A stretch of DNA of 64,000 nucleotides from Kitasatospora sp. NBC_00240 (GTDB lineage Bacteria > Actinomycetota > Actinomycetes > Streptomycetales > Streptomycetaceae), in NCBI RefSeq assembly GCF_026342405.1, contig NZ_JAPEMU010000001.1, positions 2,418,001 through 2,482,000 of the forward strand. The letters run 5' to 3'. Of the stretch, positions 1 to 7,990 are shown one piece after another. Position numbers and translations under genes: made by a program. Numbering within the stretch: position 1 is the stretch's first letter; each line of letters begins with the position of its first letter. Below the pieces are notes generated by a model, which saw only the letters and a program-made list of their open reading frames with translations, was not told the DNA's origin and did not search any database.

Positions 1-69
1 GTTCCCGACCCGCGCGGCGTCCGCCAGCACGTCCCCGTCGGTCTCCGTGGTCACCACGAGCTCAGTCAT
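1..69 (-). CDS. Unrecognised protein, N-terminus only (cut by window edge)
   Basis: Only the first 23 codons lie in the window, from an ATG at 69-67. The peptide begins MTELVVTTETDGDVLADAAR and shows no diagnostic motif. The ATG lies inside the last codons of the nitroreductase gene (8-base overlap with its stop), so it looks like the fourth member of the coupled AfsA-like cassette. Function cannot be assigned from this fragment. Confidence 0.6.
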   Translation of the reverse strand, partial: MTELVVTTETDGDVLADAARVGN

Positions 70-754
70 CCGACCCACCGCCCCATGCCCCGCCGCCCCA
101 GCCGTCCAGGTGCAGCACACTGTCCACCGGCCGGCGCGGTGCCGGTCCGAATCCGTCCCCCAGCACGTGCGCGGTGGGGATCAGCGCCCCCTGGCGCACG
201 TCGCGCGGCAGTCCGAGGATGTCGGCGATCTCCTCCTCCGCGTCCAGGTGCACCGTCGTCCACGCCGTCCCGAGCCCGCGGGCGCGGGCGGCGAGCATGT
301 AGCTCCAGGCGGCCGGCAGCAGCGACCCCCACACACCCGCCTGGCTGCCCGTCGGCAGTGGCCGTCCGCCGAGTTCCAGACACGGGATCACCAGGACCGG
401 CACCTCGTTCAGGTGTTCCGCCAGGTGCCGGCCCCCGTCCAGCATCCGGTCGGACACCGCGCCGCCGGCCGCCTCCGCGGCGGAGGCGGCCGGCGGGTAG
501 CGGACCTCGAAGACCCGCCGGTAGACCTCCGCGATCTGCTTGCGCAGGCCCGCGTCGGCCACCACCAGCCAGTGCCAGCGCTGCGTGTTGCCGCCGTTGG
601 GCGCCTGCAAGGCGATCTCCACGCACTCGCGCACCAGCGCGACGTCCACCGGACGCGTCAGGTCCAGCCGCAGGCGCACCGAGCGGGTGGTCGTCAACAG
701 CTCGTCCGGGGTCAGCGGCACCGTGACCCGCACCGAGCGGGCGGGAGCGCTCAC
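62..754 (-). CDS. Nitroreductase family protein
   Basis: This 230-residue protein has the shape of the FMN-dependent nitroreductase fold. It has an N-terminal TTRSVR.RLDLTRPV segment, the stretch ALQAPNGGNTQRWHW that in the family contributes to FMN binding, and a C-terminal RARGLGTAWTTVHL...ILGLP segment. Family members reduce nitro groups, quinones or enones with NAD(P)H; the substrate here is unknown. The GTG start at 754 overlaps the stop of the upstream methyltransferase-like gene by four bases (GTGA), so the two are translationally coupled. Because the neighbours are an AfsA-like protein and an ICMT-like protein, a reductive step in making a small diffusible molecule is possible, but this is inference. 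Confidence 0.85.
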   Translation of the reverse strand: MSAPARSVRVTVPLTPDELLTTTRSVRLRLDLTRPVDVALVRECVEIALQAPNGGNTQRWHWLVVADAGLRKQIAEVYRRVFEVRYPPAASAAEAAGGAVSDRMLDGGRHLAEHLNEVPVLVIPCLELGGRPLPTGSQAGVWGSLLPAAWSYMLAARARGLGTAWTTVHLDAEEEIADILGLPRDVRQGALIPTAHVLGDGFGPAPRRPVDSVLHLDGWGGGAWGGGSDD

Positions 755-1419
755 CACAGTCCCGGCACGAGGCGGGCGTGGTCGGCCGCGTAGTCGCGGT
801 AACCGGGGATGTTCATCAGCATGCGCTCCTCGGTGCGGATCCGGAAGGTGATCGCGGCGGCCAGCACGATCAGCAGCGCCAGGCTCAGCGGGTTCAGGAA
901 GAAGCCGACGAAGCCGATGTGCGCCGACAGCATGCCCGCGTAGGCGGGGTGCCGGATGAAGCGGTAGACGCCCCAGGTGACGACCTGGTGGTCGGTCTGC
1001 CGCGTGACGTGGTGGGAGTAGAACCGTCCCAGCGTGCGGATCGCGACCTGGCGCAGCACGACCCCGCCGGCGAACACCGCCGCCGGGACCAGCAGCAGCG
1101 GCGACCAGGCGTCCCAAGGCAGCGGGCCGAGCACGGCCGCGGACACGGTCGCGATCCGGGCCGCCGCGTAGAGCAGCAGCGTCGCCGACTCGCGGGGCGC
1201 GGCGCCGGAGGTCCGGAAGGTCACCGGGATCTCGACCGCCAGCCACCCCAGGTAGCAGGCCGCCAGGACGGCGGCGACCAGGTCCACCGGCTCGTCGGCG
1301 TGCCGCAGGTGGATCACCAGCCCGGCGCCGGTCGCGAGCACCGCGACGACGAACAGCAGCCGCGGTGCCCGCGCCGCCCAGGACGAGCCGGTGCCCGCCG
1401 CCTGTTCCACCGTACTCAC
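751..1419 (-). CDS. Isoprenylcysteine carboxyl methyltransferase-like membrane protein
   Basis: A 222-residue integral membrane protein with about five hydrophobic segments. The C-terminal half carries the ICMT/PEMT-family signature: GVYRFIRHPAYAGM followed by a hydrophobic helix and RTEERMLMNIPGYRDYA. The RHP and EE residues are those that bind S-adenosylmethionine in this family. Bacterial members methylate small lipids or carboxylates rather than prenylated proteins, so the substrate is open. The GTG start at 1419 overlaps the stop of the AfsA-like gene by four bases, and the gene's own stop overlaps the nitroreductase start. The three genes therefore form one coupled minus-strand unit. 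Confidence 0.85.
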   Translation of the reverse strand: MSTVEQAAGTGSSWAARAPRLLFVVAVLATGAGLVIHLRHADEPVDLVAAVLAACYLGWLAVEIPVTFRTSGAAPRESATLLLYAAARIATVSAAVLGPLPWDAWSPLLLVPAAVFAGGVVLRQVAIRTLGRFYSHHVTRQTDHQVVTWGVYRFIRHPAYAGMLSAHIGFVGFFLNPLSLALLIVLAAAITFRIRTEERMLMNIPGYRDYAADHARLVPGLW

Positions 1420-2219
1420 TTGGCTGCCCTCCGCTTCAGGTAACCGGCGCGGCTGAGGGTGTGGACCTCGATCTCGCACCGTCCGAGCCGCTCGCCGCTC
1501 TCCGCGTCCACCACCGCGAACCGGTACGGGTATCGCGCGCCGCGCGCCGGTGCGAACTCCCACCGCAACTCCAGGGGCACCGCCACCGGCAGGCCGGTCG
1601 GCAGGTCCGCTTCCAGCGACAGCCAGAGCATCTGCGCGTCCGCGTCCCGGCCGTGGGCCGTGTGGCCCAACATCGTCGCCAGCTGACGGGCCGACTCGAT
1701 CAGCGCACCCGGGGTGTGCACCCCTGCGCCCGCCAGCCGGTGTCCCGGCGGCGGCACGAGCACGGACGCCCGTTCGGTCCGCACCGCACTGCTCACCAGG
1801 ACGTTCTCCGGCCGGTGCCGGTGCACCAGCGCCGGGTCCGCCGGGGCCTCGGCCCCGCGCGCGGCGCCGGACATCGCGGCCTGGGCGGAGCCGGCCGACC
1901 CGGCGGGTCCGGCGGGAGCGCCGATGCCCACGGTCGCCCGGCAGACGGTCGCGCCGTCCTGGACCGCGGTCAGCTGCCACGTGGGCCCGTCGCCGGCCGC
2001 GACCGGTTCACCGCGCAGCCACACCGGCTGGCCCAGCTCGCACATCCGGTCGAAGGTCAGCGACAGCCGTAACCGGCCGCCCGCCGCGTCCACCCGCCCC
2101 GGTTCCCGCGCCCGGACCAGGTCCAGCACGCCGGCCACCAGCACGATCCCCGGCACGTGGTCGAGCGGGTGGTCGAAGAAGCAGTGGTCCCCCTTGTCCA
2201 CCACCACGGGAACCATCAC
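1416..2219 (-). CDS. AfsA-like hotdog-fold protein with permuted domain order
   Basis: AfsA-family proteins condense a beta-keto acyl chain with dihydroxyacetone phosphate to start gamma-butyrolactone or furan signal synthesis. This protein has both AfsA-type halves but in the reverse order. The first half (about residues 8-110) has FFDHPLDHVPGIVLVAGVLD and CELGQPVWL, which in ScbA/AfsA sits at the C-terminus. The second half (about 130-265) has VHRHRPENVLVSS, GAGVHTPGALIESARQLATM and HTLSRAGYLKRR, which normally sits at the N-terminus. The start is uncertain: GTG 2219 or ATG 2216 keeps the first half intact and excludes an AT-richer stretch, but the frame stays open to an ATG at 2363 and would then contain two TTA codons. 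It is the first gene of the coupled cassette. Confidence 0.75.
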   Translation of the reverse strand: MMVPVVVDKGDHCFFDHPLDHVPGIVLVAGVLDLVRAREPGRVDAAGGRLRLSLTFDRMCELGQPVWLRGEPVAAGDGPTWQLTAVQDGATVCRATVGIGAPAGPAGSAGSAQAAMSGAARGAEAPADPALVHRHRPENVLVSSAVRTERASVLVPPPGHRLAGAGVHTPGALIESARQLATMLGHTAHGRDADAQMLWLSLEADLPTGLPVAVPLELRWEFAPARGARYPYRFAVVDAESGERLGRCEIEVHTLSRAGYLKRRAAK

Positions 2220-2312
2220 ACCCAGGCCGTCGGATAAGTCCGGCAGACCGTCATTTTCGTGGACGGCGTTCCCAAAGCCGCCCCCCTGGAACTCTTCTGA
2301 CGGGCGGACGGC

Positions 2313-2331
2313 AACTGATGATGCCTCAGTT
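2313..2331. promoter_or_regulatory. Inverted repeat upstream of the AfsA-like gene
   Basis: AACTGA and TCAGTT flank a 7-base spacer. The site lies in a locally AT-rich stretch about 95 bases ahead of the preferred start. If the gene starts at 2219, this is in the promoter region and could bind a TetR-type repressor; if it starts at 2363 it lies inside the coding sequence. Confidence 0.35.
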
Positions 2332-2979
2332 GCGTACGATGCTCCTTGTGCTAACACTGTCATGAGGATCGAGGAAATCATCGATCACCAGTCCGAGCAA
2401 CCCGCTCCTGCCAATACCTCCGAAGCCCGGTACCGCCGACCCGAAACACACCCCTGATTGACCAGAAACCCCATTGCCCGCTCCGCTTGCACCGGCCGGG
2501 GGCGACCCTTGAGGTCGACGGGTGGGCGGGGCCGCGTCGTGGCGTCGTCGACGTCGTCGGCTGCGTCGTGAGCCGAACGCTCCGGCCACGGCGGGACGGC
2601 GGATCAACGACGGTGAGCGGGAGTTGGCGATACGACACCGGCTGGTCGCCTTCGGCCCGGCGGGGTCGGCCGGCCCCTTCACACCGCGGGCTTGTCCGGG
2701 TACTTCGCGACCGACGACCGGCCGGTCCCGCTGCAGGCGGGCATGACCGGGCGGGCCCCGGCGGCCTGCACCACGTGCCGAGGATCCCCACCACATGGTG
2801 CGGGCCGCGCTGTTGGAGAACCGGGCGAAAGGCGGCGGCGTCGCCGGGTCCGGCGTCGGCCAAGGCGGGCGGGACGTGGACCCTGACCGGCGTCGCTCCG
2901 AGGGACCCGCCACCGGGTCGACCTGACCAGGCCTACCAGGCTGCCGGCTCGGAGTCGGAGTCGGAGTCGGAGGGTGTGA
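2332..2979. other. Intergenic stretch without a convincing gene
   Basis: About 650 bases between the AfsA-like gene and the peptidyl-tRNA hydrolase gene. All six frames are open in places, but the translations are arginine/glycine/proline-rich with frame-shadow composition and none has a recognisable motif or a good ribosome binding site. A worn-out gene remnant is possible but not demonstrable. Confidence 0.4.
2949..2972. repeat. Hexamer tandem repeat (TCGGAG x4)
   Basis: Four head-to-tail copies of TCGGAG lie just downstream of the peptidyl-tRNA hydrolase stop codon (minus-strand gene), outside any coding sequence. Confidence 0.8.
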
Positions 2980-3714
2980 CTACGGGCGTCGTAGGCGCGG
3001 GAGCGGGCAGTAGCGCTCGCCGCCTTCCACCGCAACAGTCGGCCCGGGGGCGATCTCGGTGAACCCCGCGTCATGCACGATCGGCAGCCCACTGGCCGTC
3101 AGCTCGGCCCAGGCCTCGGGCGTCGCCGTCCGGACGGCGAGGGCGAAGCCCGCCCCGGCCCATTCCTTGCGTCGGGCCTCGTCCAGGCGCCACCAGGCGA
3201 GCTGGGCGGCGTGGCCGGTCTGGGCCATGGTCTTGCCGGCGCTCATCTCCAGCTCCGGGTTGAGCCAGAGCACGGGCAGGCCGGGCTCGGGGGCGGCCGG
3301 CGGCGTGGTCTCCTCCAGGTCGGTGCCGGAGACCTGGAGCTTGGCCAGTTCCTTGGGCCAGCCGTCCAGCGGGACCGGCGGGAAGACCCGGACCTCGGCC
3401 TCGACGCCGGTCACGGTGATGCCCGGCAGCTCGCCGGCCTTGCGCCACTCACCGCCCCGGGCCCGGCGGACCACCTTGCGGATCCGGGCGTCGGTCCAGG
3501 CGGTGACCAGAGCGGCCCACTCGCCGTCCGGGTCGGTCGCCCGGGGGTCGTCCAGCAGCGTCAGCACGGCGCGGGCCGAGGTCTCCAGCGCGTCGGTGCG
3601 GCCGGGCGGTCCGGTCCGCTCCATCCGGACGACGAGCGGCAGCACGTACTGGGGGTTGGCGTCGCGCCCGGCGGGTGCGTCGTCGGGGCTGGGGGCGTCG
3701 AACGGTGTGGTCAC
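2980..3714 (-). CDS. Peptidyl-tRNA hydrolase, Pth2-like
   Basis: A 244-residue protein whose C-terminal half (about residues 148-240) carries the Pth2 signature NPELEMSAGKTMAQTGHAAQ followed by SGLPIVHDAGFTEIAPG. In archaeal and eukaryotic Pth2 this region forms the substrate-binding site that cleaves peptidyl-tRNA. The N-terminal 140 residues are an actinobacterial extension with no motif I recognise. Streptomycetes also carry the bacterial Pth1, so this would be a second, accessory enzyme. It stands alone on the minus strand. Confidence 0.8.
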   Translation of the reverse strand: MTTPFDAPSPDDAPAGRDANPQYVLPLVVRMERTGPPGRTDALETSARAVLTLLDDPRATDPDGEWAALVTAWTDARIRKVVRRARGGEWRKAGELPGITVTGVEAEVRVFPPVPLDGWPKELAKLQVSGTDLEETTPPAAPEPGLPVLWLNPELEMSAGKTMAQTGHAAQLAWWRLDEARRKEWAGAGFALAVRTATPEAWAELTASGLPIVHDAGFTEIAPGPTVAVEGGERYCPLPRLRRP

Positions 3715-3793
3715 CCGTCAAGGATGCCAGCCGCCGCCGGCGCCCCCGCCGCCCGGCCCGGGCCCTCGCCGCCCGGGCCGGACCGGGCCGCCG

Positions 3794-4723
3794 TCAGCGC
3801 CGGTACCCGCGCTGCGGGTCCCGCTCCTCGGCGTCCTCGTACGGCAGGAACCAGCCCTCGGGGTGGGTGGCGGCGATCAGTTCCTCGGTGCGGCTCGCGG
3901 TGTCCGCCTCCGGGTCGCCGTCCTCGGGGCCGTAGACGCCGAACAGCTCGTCCAGGCAGCCGTCCCAGTCGTAGTCGTAGAGGTCGGCGGGCAGGTCGCC
4001 CATCATGTCGGCGACGGACTCCGGTTGGGCGCCCAGCAGGTTGCGGGCGTCGGCCAGCGCCATCCGCAGGGCGATGTCCTCGGCCGGGCAGCGCGGCAGC
4101 GGCCACTCGCCGAGGGCCAGGTCGTCGGCGAGGTCGTCGAAGGCGCGGGCCATCGAGCGGCGCCAGCCGCGGTGCAGGCCCCAGGTGCGGGTGGGCAGGC
4201 GGCCGAGCACCGCCCACTCGTGCTCCTCGCTCTCCTGCACGGGCTCGCCCTCGTGCTCCTCCAGATCGTCGTAGGCCGCGTCGGCCAGGCCGAGGAGTTG
4301 GGCGTGCAGGAGGCAGGCGGTGCGGGGGGTGAGGGTCCAGTCGCCGACGCCGCCGCTGCCCTCCTCGTCGCCGTCGAGCGGGAAGAGCTCGGCGAAGTCG
4401 GGCGCGAAGTCCTCGGTGACGCTGATCTCCAGGGTGCCGCCGAGCGCGTCGACGCCCGGCATGGCGGCGACCAGACGGTCCGGGTGCAGCAGCACGCCGA
4501 GGGCGGCGTTCGGGTCCTCGGACACCTCCCGCAGCAGTTCACGGCGCTGCCCGGCCGGGTCGACGCCCTCGAAGTCCAGGTCCTCGACCGCCGCTCTGGC
4601 GGCGGCACGCAGCGCGGGCCAGTCGGTGATGCGCAGGCCCAGCACCACCGTCGCCTCGATTTCCCGCGCGCCGGAGTCCTCCGTGGCGCCCTGCCCCTGC
4701 GGATGATCGCTTCGCTCGCCCAT
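3794..4723 (-). CDS. Conserved hypothetical acidic protein
   Basis: A 309-residue, strongly acidic protein starting at ATG 4723. No catalytic motif, signal peptide or membrane segment is visible. It has regular helical stretches rich in Leu, Ala and Asp/Glu and ends GWFLPYEDAEERDPQRGYRR. The coding bias is clean for the whole length, so it is a real gene. It runs divergently from the YbjQ gene about 100 bases away. Function unknown. Confidence 0.7.
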   Translation of the reverse strand: MGERSDHPQGQGATEDSGAREIEATVVLGLRITDWPALRAAARAAVEDLDFEGVDPAGQRRELLREVSEDPNAALGVLLHPDRLVAAMPGVDALGGTLEISVTEDFAPDFAELFPLDGDEEGSGGVGDWTLTPRTACLLHAQLLGLADAAYDDLEEHEGEPVQESEEHEWAVLGRLPTRTWGLHRGWRRSMARAFDDLADDLALGEWPLPRCPAEDIALRMALADARNLLGAQPESVADMMGDLPADLYDYDWDGCLDELFGVYGPEDGDPEADTASRTEELIAATHPEGWFLPYEDAEERDPQRGYRR

Positions 4724-4825
4724 GCGCCTACGGTACGGCTTTTCCGGCGCCCGATCACCGGTCTGGCCCACCTTCTCGGCCCTGCCTCCGCCGAGGGGGC
4801 CGGGTGGCGCGCGCAGGATGGGCCC

Positions 4826-5197
4826 ATGAGCAACCTTGACGAGTTCGGCGGCGGGCAGGGACAGAACGCCCAGGTGATGGTGGTGACCACGAACGATGTG
4901 CCGGGTTTCCGGGTCGACCATGTGATCGGCGAGGTCTTCGGGCTGACGGTCCGCAGCCGGCACGTCGGCAGCCAGATCGGCGCCTCGCTGAAGTCCCTGG
5001 TGGGCGGTGAGCTGAAGGGACTGACCAAGACCCTGGTGCAGAGCCGCAACGAGGCGATGGAGCGGCTGGTCGCGCAGACCCAGGCGCGCGGCGGCAACGC
5101 GGTGCTGATGATGCGCTTCGACGTCTCGGAGGCCGCCGACGTGGGCACCGAGGTCTGCGCGTACGGCACGGCAGCGGTGATCTCGCCGCTGACCTGA
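4826..5197 (+). CDS. YbjQ/UPF0145 family heavy-metal-binding-domain protein
   Basis: A 123-residue protein matching the YbjQ family along its whole length. It begins with VMVVTTNDVPGFRVDHVIGEVFGLTVRS, has a central LKSLVGGELKGLTKTL segment and ends with RGGNAVLMMRFDVSEAADVGTEVCAYGTAAV. Members are small pentamer-forming proteins often described as putative heavy-metal-binding; the role is not established. A strong hairpin follows the stop codon, so it is monocistronic. Confidence 0.9.
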   Translation: MSNLDEFGGGQGQNAQVMVVTTNDVPGFRVDHVIGEVFGLTVRSRHVGSQIGASLKSLVGGELKGLTKTLVQSRNEAMERLVAQTQARGGNAVLMMRFDVSEAADVGTEVCAYGTAAVISPLT

Positions 5198-5210
5198 GCA
5201 CCGGGCCGGC

Positions 5211-5242
5211 CGGATCCGGCGGGAACAGGCCCGCCGGATCCG
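5211..5242 (+). terminator. Hairpin terminator after the YbjQ gene
   Basis: Perfect 13-base arms (CGGATCCGGCGGG and its complement) around a 6-base loop, followed by a short T-containing stretch. It ends eight bases before the proposed start of the monooxygenase gene, so the hairpin may also influence initiation there. Confidence 0.7.
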
Positions 5243-5249
5243 ATGTTTC

Positions 5250-6446
5250 ATGGGCGTGACTGTTTACGGGGCAACTAAAGCGGGCGTCGCGGGCACCGGT
5301 ACGCGTGACGTCGACGTCGTCGTGATCGGCGCCGGCCAGGCGGGCCTGTCCGCCGCCTACCACCTGCGCCGGCGCGGCTTCGCGCCGGTCACGGCCCGCC
5401 CCGGCGAGCTCCCCGCCGACGCCACGGACGACGCCGTGCAGGGCGCCGCGGACGGCGGCGGCTTCGTGGTGCTGGACGCCGACGAGGCACCGGGCGGCGC
5501 CTGGGCGCACCGCTCCCCCTCGCTGCGGATGGCCACCGTGCACGGCTTCCACGACCTCCCCGACTTCGAGCTGCCCCCGCCCGACCCGGCCGCCCCGGCG
5601 CGCGAGGTGGTGCCGGGTTACTTCACGGCGTACGAGGCTCGGCACGCGCTGCCGGTTGTGCGCCCGGTGAGAGTCGCCGCCGTCCGCACGCTGCCCGACT
5701 CCCGACTGCTGGTGGAGACCGACGCCGGCCGCTGGACCGCCCGGGCGCTGATCAACGCGACCGGCACCTGGACCAGGCCCTTCCTGCCCCACTACCCCGG
5801 CCGGTTCGCCGGGCGGCAGCTGCACTACGCCGACTACCGGGGGGCCGCGGAGTTCGCCGGGGGCAGGGTGCTGGTGGTGGGCGGCGGCGCGTCCGCGATC
5901 CAGGTGCTCTCGGAGGTCGCGGCGGTCGCCGAGACGGTCTGGGTGACCCGCACCCCGCCGGTCCACCGCGACGGCCCGTTCAGCCCGGAGGCCGGGCGGG
6001 CGGCGGTGGCGATGGTGGAGGAGCGGGTCCGGCAGGGGCTGCCGGTGCGCAGCGTGGTCAGCGTGACCGGGCTCGGCCCGTCCGTCGCGTACCGCCGGGC
6101 CCGGGAGCTGGGCGCGCTGGAGCGCCGGCCGATGTTCGACCGGCTGACCGAGCACGGCGTCGCCTGGGGCGAGGAGGAGCTGGCGGTGGACGCGATCGTC
6201 TGGGCCACCGGGTTCCGGCCCGAGCTCGGGCACCTGGCGCCGCTGGGGCTGCGCGGCCCGGGCGGCGGCATCCGGATGGACGGCACCCGGGCCGCCGCCG
6301 ACCCCCGGATCCACCTGGTCGGCTACGGGCCCTCGGCCAGCACCGTCGGCGCCAACCGGGCCGGGCGGGCGGCCGTCAACGGGATCGTCCGGCTGCTCGG
6401 CGACCCGGCCCGGCGCCCGGCCGCCGTGCCGGCTCAGCGGTCGTAG
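5250..6446 (+). CDS. Flavin-containing monooxygenase-like NAD(P)-binding protein
   Basis: A 398-residue flavoprotein. The FAD-binding Rossmann motif VVVIGAGQAGLSAAYHL is near residues 24-40. A second nucleotide-binding motif, VLVVGGGASAIQV, lies near residue 208, and the ATGFRPE motif typical of this superfamily near residue 326. It resembles the CzcO/YhiI-type putative flavoprotein group, whose members oxidise small molecules with NADPH and oxygen; the substrate is unknown. There is no good ribosome binding site before ATG 5250 and a terminator hairpin ends just ahead, so the start could be slightly downstream (GTG 5256). Its 3' end overlaps the convergent paaE gene by 13 bases. Confidence 0.85.
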   Translation: MGVTVYGATKAGVAGTGTRDVDVVVIGAGQAGLSAAYHLRRRGFAPVTARPGELPADATDDAVQGAADGGGFVVLDADEAPGGAWAHRSPSLRMATVHGFHDLPDFELPPPDPAAPAREVVPGYFTAYEARHALPVVRPVRVAAVRTLPDSRLLVETDAGRWTARALINATGTWTRPFLPHYPGRFAGRQLHYADYRGAAEFAGGRVLVVGGGASAIQVLSEVAAVAETVWVTRTPPVHRDGPFSPEAGRAAVAMVEERVRQGLPVRSVVSVTGLGPSVAYRRARELGALERRPMFDRLTEHGVAWGEEELAVDAIVWATGFRPELGHLAPLGLRGPGGGIRMDGTRAAADPRIHLVGYGPSASTVGANRAGRAAVNGIVRLLGDPARRPAAVPAQRS

Positions 6447-7498
6447 TCGACCGTCACCCGGTCCGTCACCGGCCTGGCCTGGCAGGTCAGCACGTAGCCC
6501 TCGGCCAGCTCCTTCTCCTCCAGCGCGAAGTTGCGCCGCATCTCGACCTCGCCCTCGGTCACCAGGGCGCGGCAGGTGCCGCAGACACCGCCCTTGCAGG
6601 CGAACGGCAGGTCCGGCCGGGAGCGCTGGGCGCCGTCCAGGATCGAGCGGTCGCGCGGCAGCGCCAGGGTGCTGCCGCGGCCGTCGAGCACCACGGTGAC
6701 CTCGCTCGACGCGCCGTCGACCGCCGCCTCGGGCCGGTCCGCGACGGGCTCGTCGTCCGCGTGGAACAGCTCCTGGTGCACCCGCTCGGCCGGCACGCCC
6801 AATCCGGCCAGCAGCTCCTTGGCCCCGGTCACCATGCCGAACGGGCCGCAGAGCCACCAGTGGTCCACCTCGGGGACGTCGACCAGGGCGTTCAGCAGCG
6901 CGCCGACCCGCTCGGGGTCCAGCCGGCCGGTGAGCAGCTCGGCGTCGCGGGTCTCCCGGGAGAGCACGTGCAGCAGCTGGAAGCGGCCGAGGTAGCGGTC
7001 CTTGAGGTCGGCCAGCTCGTCGGCGAACATCACCGTGTCGCTCCGCCGGTTCCCGTAGAGGAGGGTCACCTGGGACGTCCGGTCGGCGGCCAGCACCGAG
7101 CCGGCGATCGACAGCATCGGGGTGATGCCGGAGCCGGCCGCGACCAGCACGTGCTCGCCGGGGATGTCGGTCTCCGGGCTGAACAGCCCGCCCGGCGGCA
7201 GCACCTCGATCTCGTCGCCCGCCCGGGCCTCGCGGACCAGCCGGCGGGAGAACAGCCCGCCCGGCACCTCGCGGACGGCGATCCGCAGCGGGCCGCCGGC
7301 GGGGGCGCAGATCGAGTACGAGCGGCGCTCGTCGACACCGTTCAGCACCAGGCGCAGCGTCAGCGTCTGGCCGGGGCGGAACGCGAACTCCTCGGCCAGC
7401 GCCTCCGGGACGTCGAAGGTGACCGCCACGGCGTCCTCGCAGAGCCGCTCCACCAGGGCGATCCGCAGCGGGTGGAAGACCGGTCGGCGGACGGTCAT
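6434..7498 (-). CDS. paaE: Phenylacetyl-CoA epoxidase reductase subunit PaaE
   Basis: A 354-residue electron-transfer protein. It has an N-terminal ferredoxin-reductase module with the FAD motif RSYSICAP (about residues 60-67) and the NAD-binding segment VAAGSGITPMLSI. The C-terminal plant-type 2Fe-2S domain shows CKGGVCGTC and a fourth cysteine in YVLTCQA. PaaE passes electrons from NADPH to the di-iron PaaA/PaaC core. It follows paaD directly (stop of paaD and ATG of paaE are adjacent) and ends the paaABCDE operon, overlapping the convergent monooxygenase gene at the 3' end. Confidence 0.95.
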   Translation of the reverse strand: MTVRRPVFHPLRIALVERLCEDAVAVTFDVPEALAEEFAFRPGQTLTLRLVLNGVDERRSYSICAPAGGPLRIAVREVPGGLFSRRLVREARAGDEIEVLPPGGLFSPETDIPGEHVLVAAGSGITPMLSIAGSVLAADRTSQVTLLYGNRRSDTVMFADELADLKDRYLGRFQLLHVLSRETRDAELLTGRLDPERVGALLNALVDVPEVDHWWLCGPFGMVTGAKELLAGLGVPAERVHQELFHADDEPVADRPEAAVDGASSEVTVVLDGRGSTLALPRDRSILDGAQRSRPDLPFACKGGVCGTCRALVTEGEVEMRRNFALEEKELAEGYVLTCQARPVTDRVTVDYDR

Positions 7499-7990
7499 TC
7501 AGATCTCCTTGATGCGTTCGAAGGGCTCACGGCAGCCACGGCAGCGCCAGAGCGCCTTGCAGGCCGTGGATCCGAAGCGGGACAGCTCCTCGGTGTCGGT
7601 GCCGCCGCACTGCGGGCAGGCGACCACCCGGTGCCGGGTCGGTCCGAGCCGCAGCAGCGGCGGGCCGGCCGGCCCCGGCGGGGCGATCCCGGCCTCGGCG
7701 AGCTTGCGGCGGCCGTCCTCGGTGATCCGGTCGGTGGACCACGGCGGGTCCAGCCGCAGCCGGACCCGGACGTCCGGGTAGCCGGCCGCCCGCAGCCGGG
7801 AGTCCACGTCGGCGGCCATCTCGGCGATCGCCGGGCAGCCCGAGTAGGTCGGGGTCAGCCAGGCCGTGACGGCCCCGCCGTCGGTCTCCACCCCGGCCAG
7901 CACGCCCAGCTCGGCCAGCGTCAGCATCGGCAGCTCGGGATCGGGGACGGCCGCGGCGACGTCCCAGGCGGCGGCCGCGGTCGTCACCAT
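7499..7990 (-). CDS. paaD: PaaD, Fe-S maturation protein for phenylacetyl-CoA epoxidase
   Basis: A 163-residue protein with the MIP18/DUF59-type N-terminal domain (AVPDPELPMLTLAELGVL and TPTYSGCPAIAEM with the conserved cysteine). The C-terminal zinc-ribbon-like part has CPQCGG near residue 128 and CRGC near residue 152. PaaD is needed to assemble active epoxidase, probably by maturing its metal centres. The ATG at 7990 overlaps the end of paaC by seven bases. Confidence 0.92.
   Translation of the reverse strand: MVTTAAAAWDVAAAVPDPELPMLTLAELGVLAGVETDGGAVTAWLTPTYSGCPAIAEMAADVDSRLRAAGYPDVRVRLRLDPPWSTDRITEDGRRKLAEAGIAPPGPAGPPLLRLGPTRHRVVACPQCGGTDTEELSRFGSTACKALWRCRGCREPFERIKEI

Noticed and set aside
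2487..3062. Plus-strand frame in the gap before the Pth2 gene
   Set aside because: It is Arg/Gly/Pro-rich, with no motif or ribosome binding site, and overlaps the 3' end of the Pth2 gene on the other strand.
3059..5197. A 712-codon open frame on the plus strand across the Pth2 and hypothetical genes
   Set aside because: Only its last 123 codons (from 4826) make a recognisable protein (YbjQ). The upstream part is antisense shadow of two minus-strand genes with clear coding bias.
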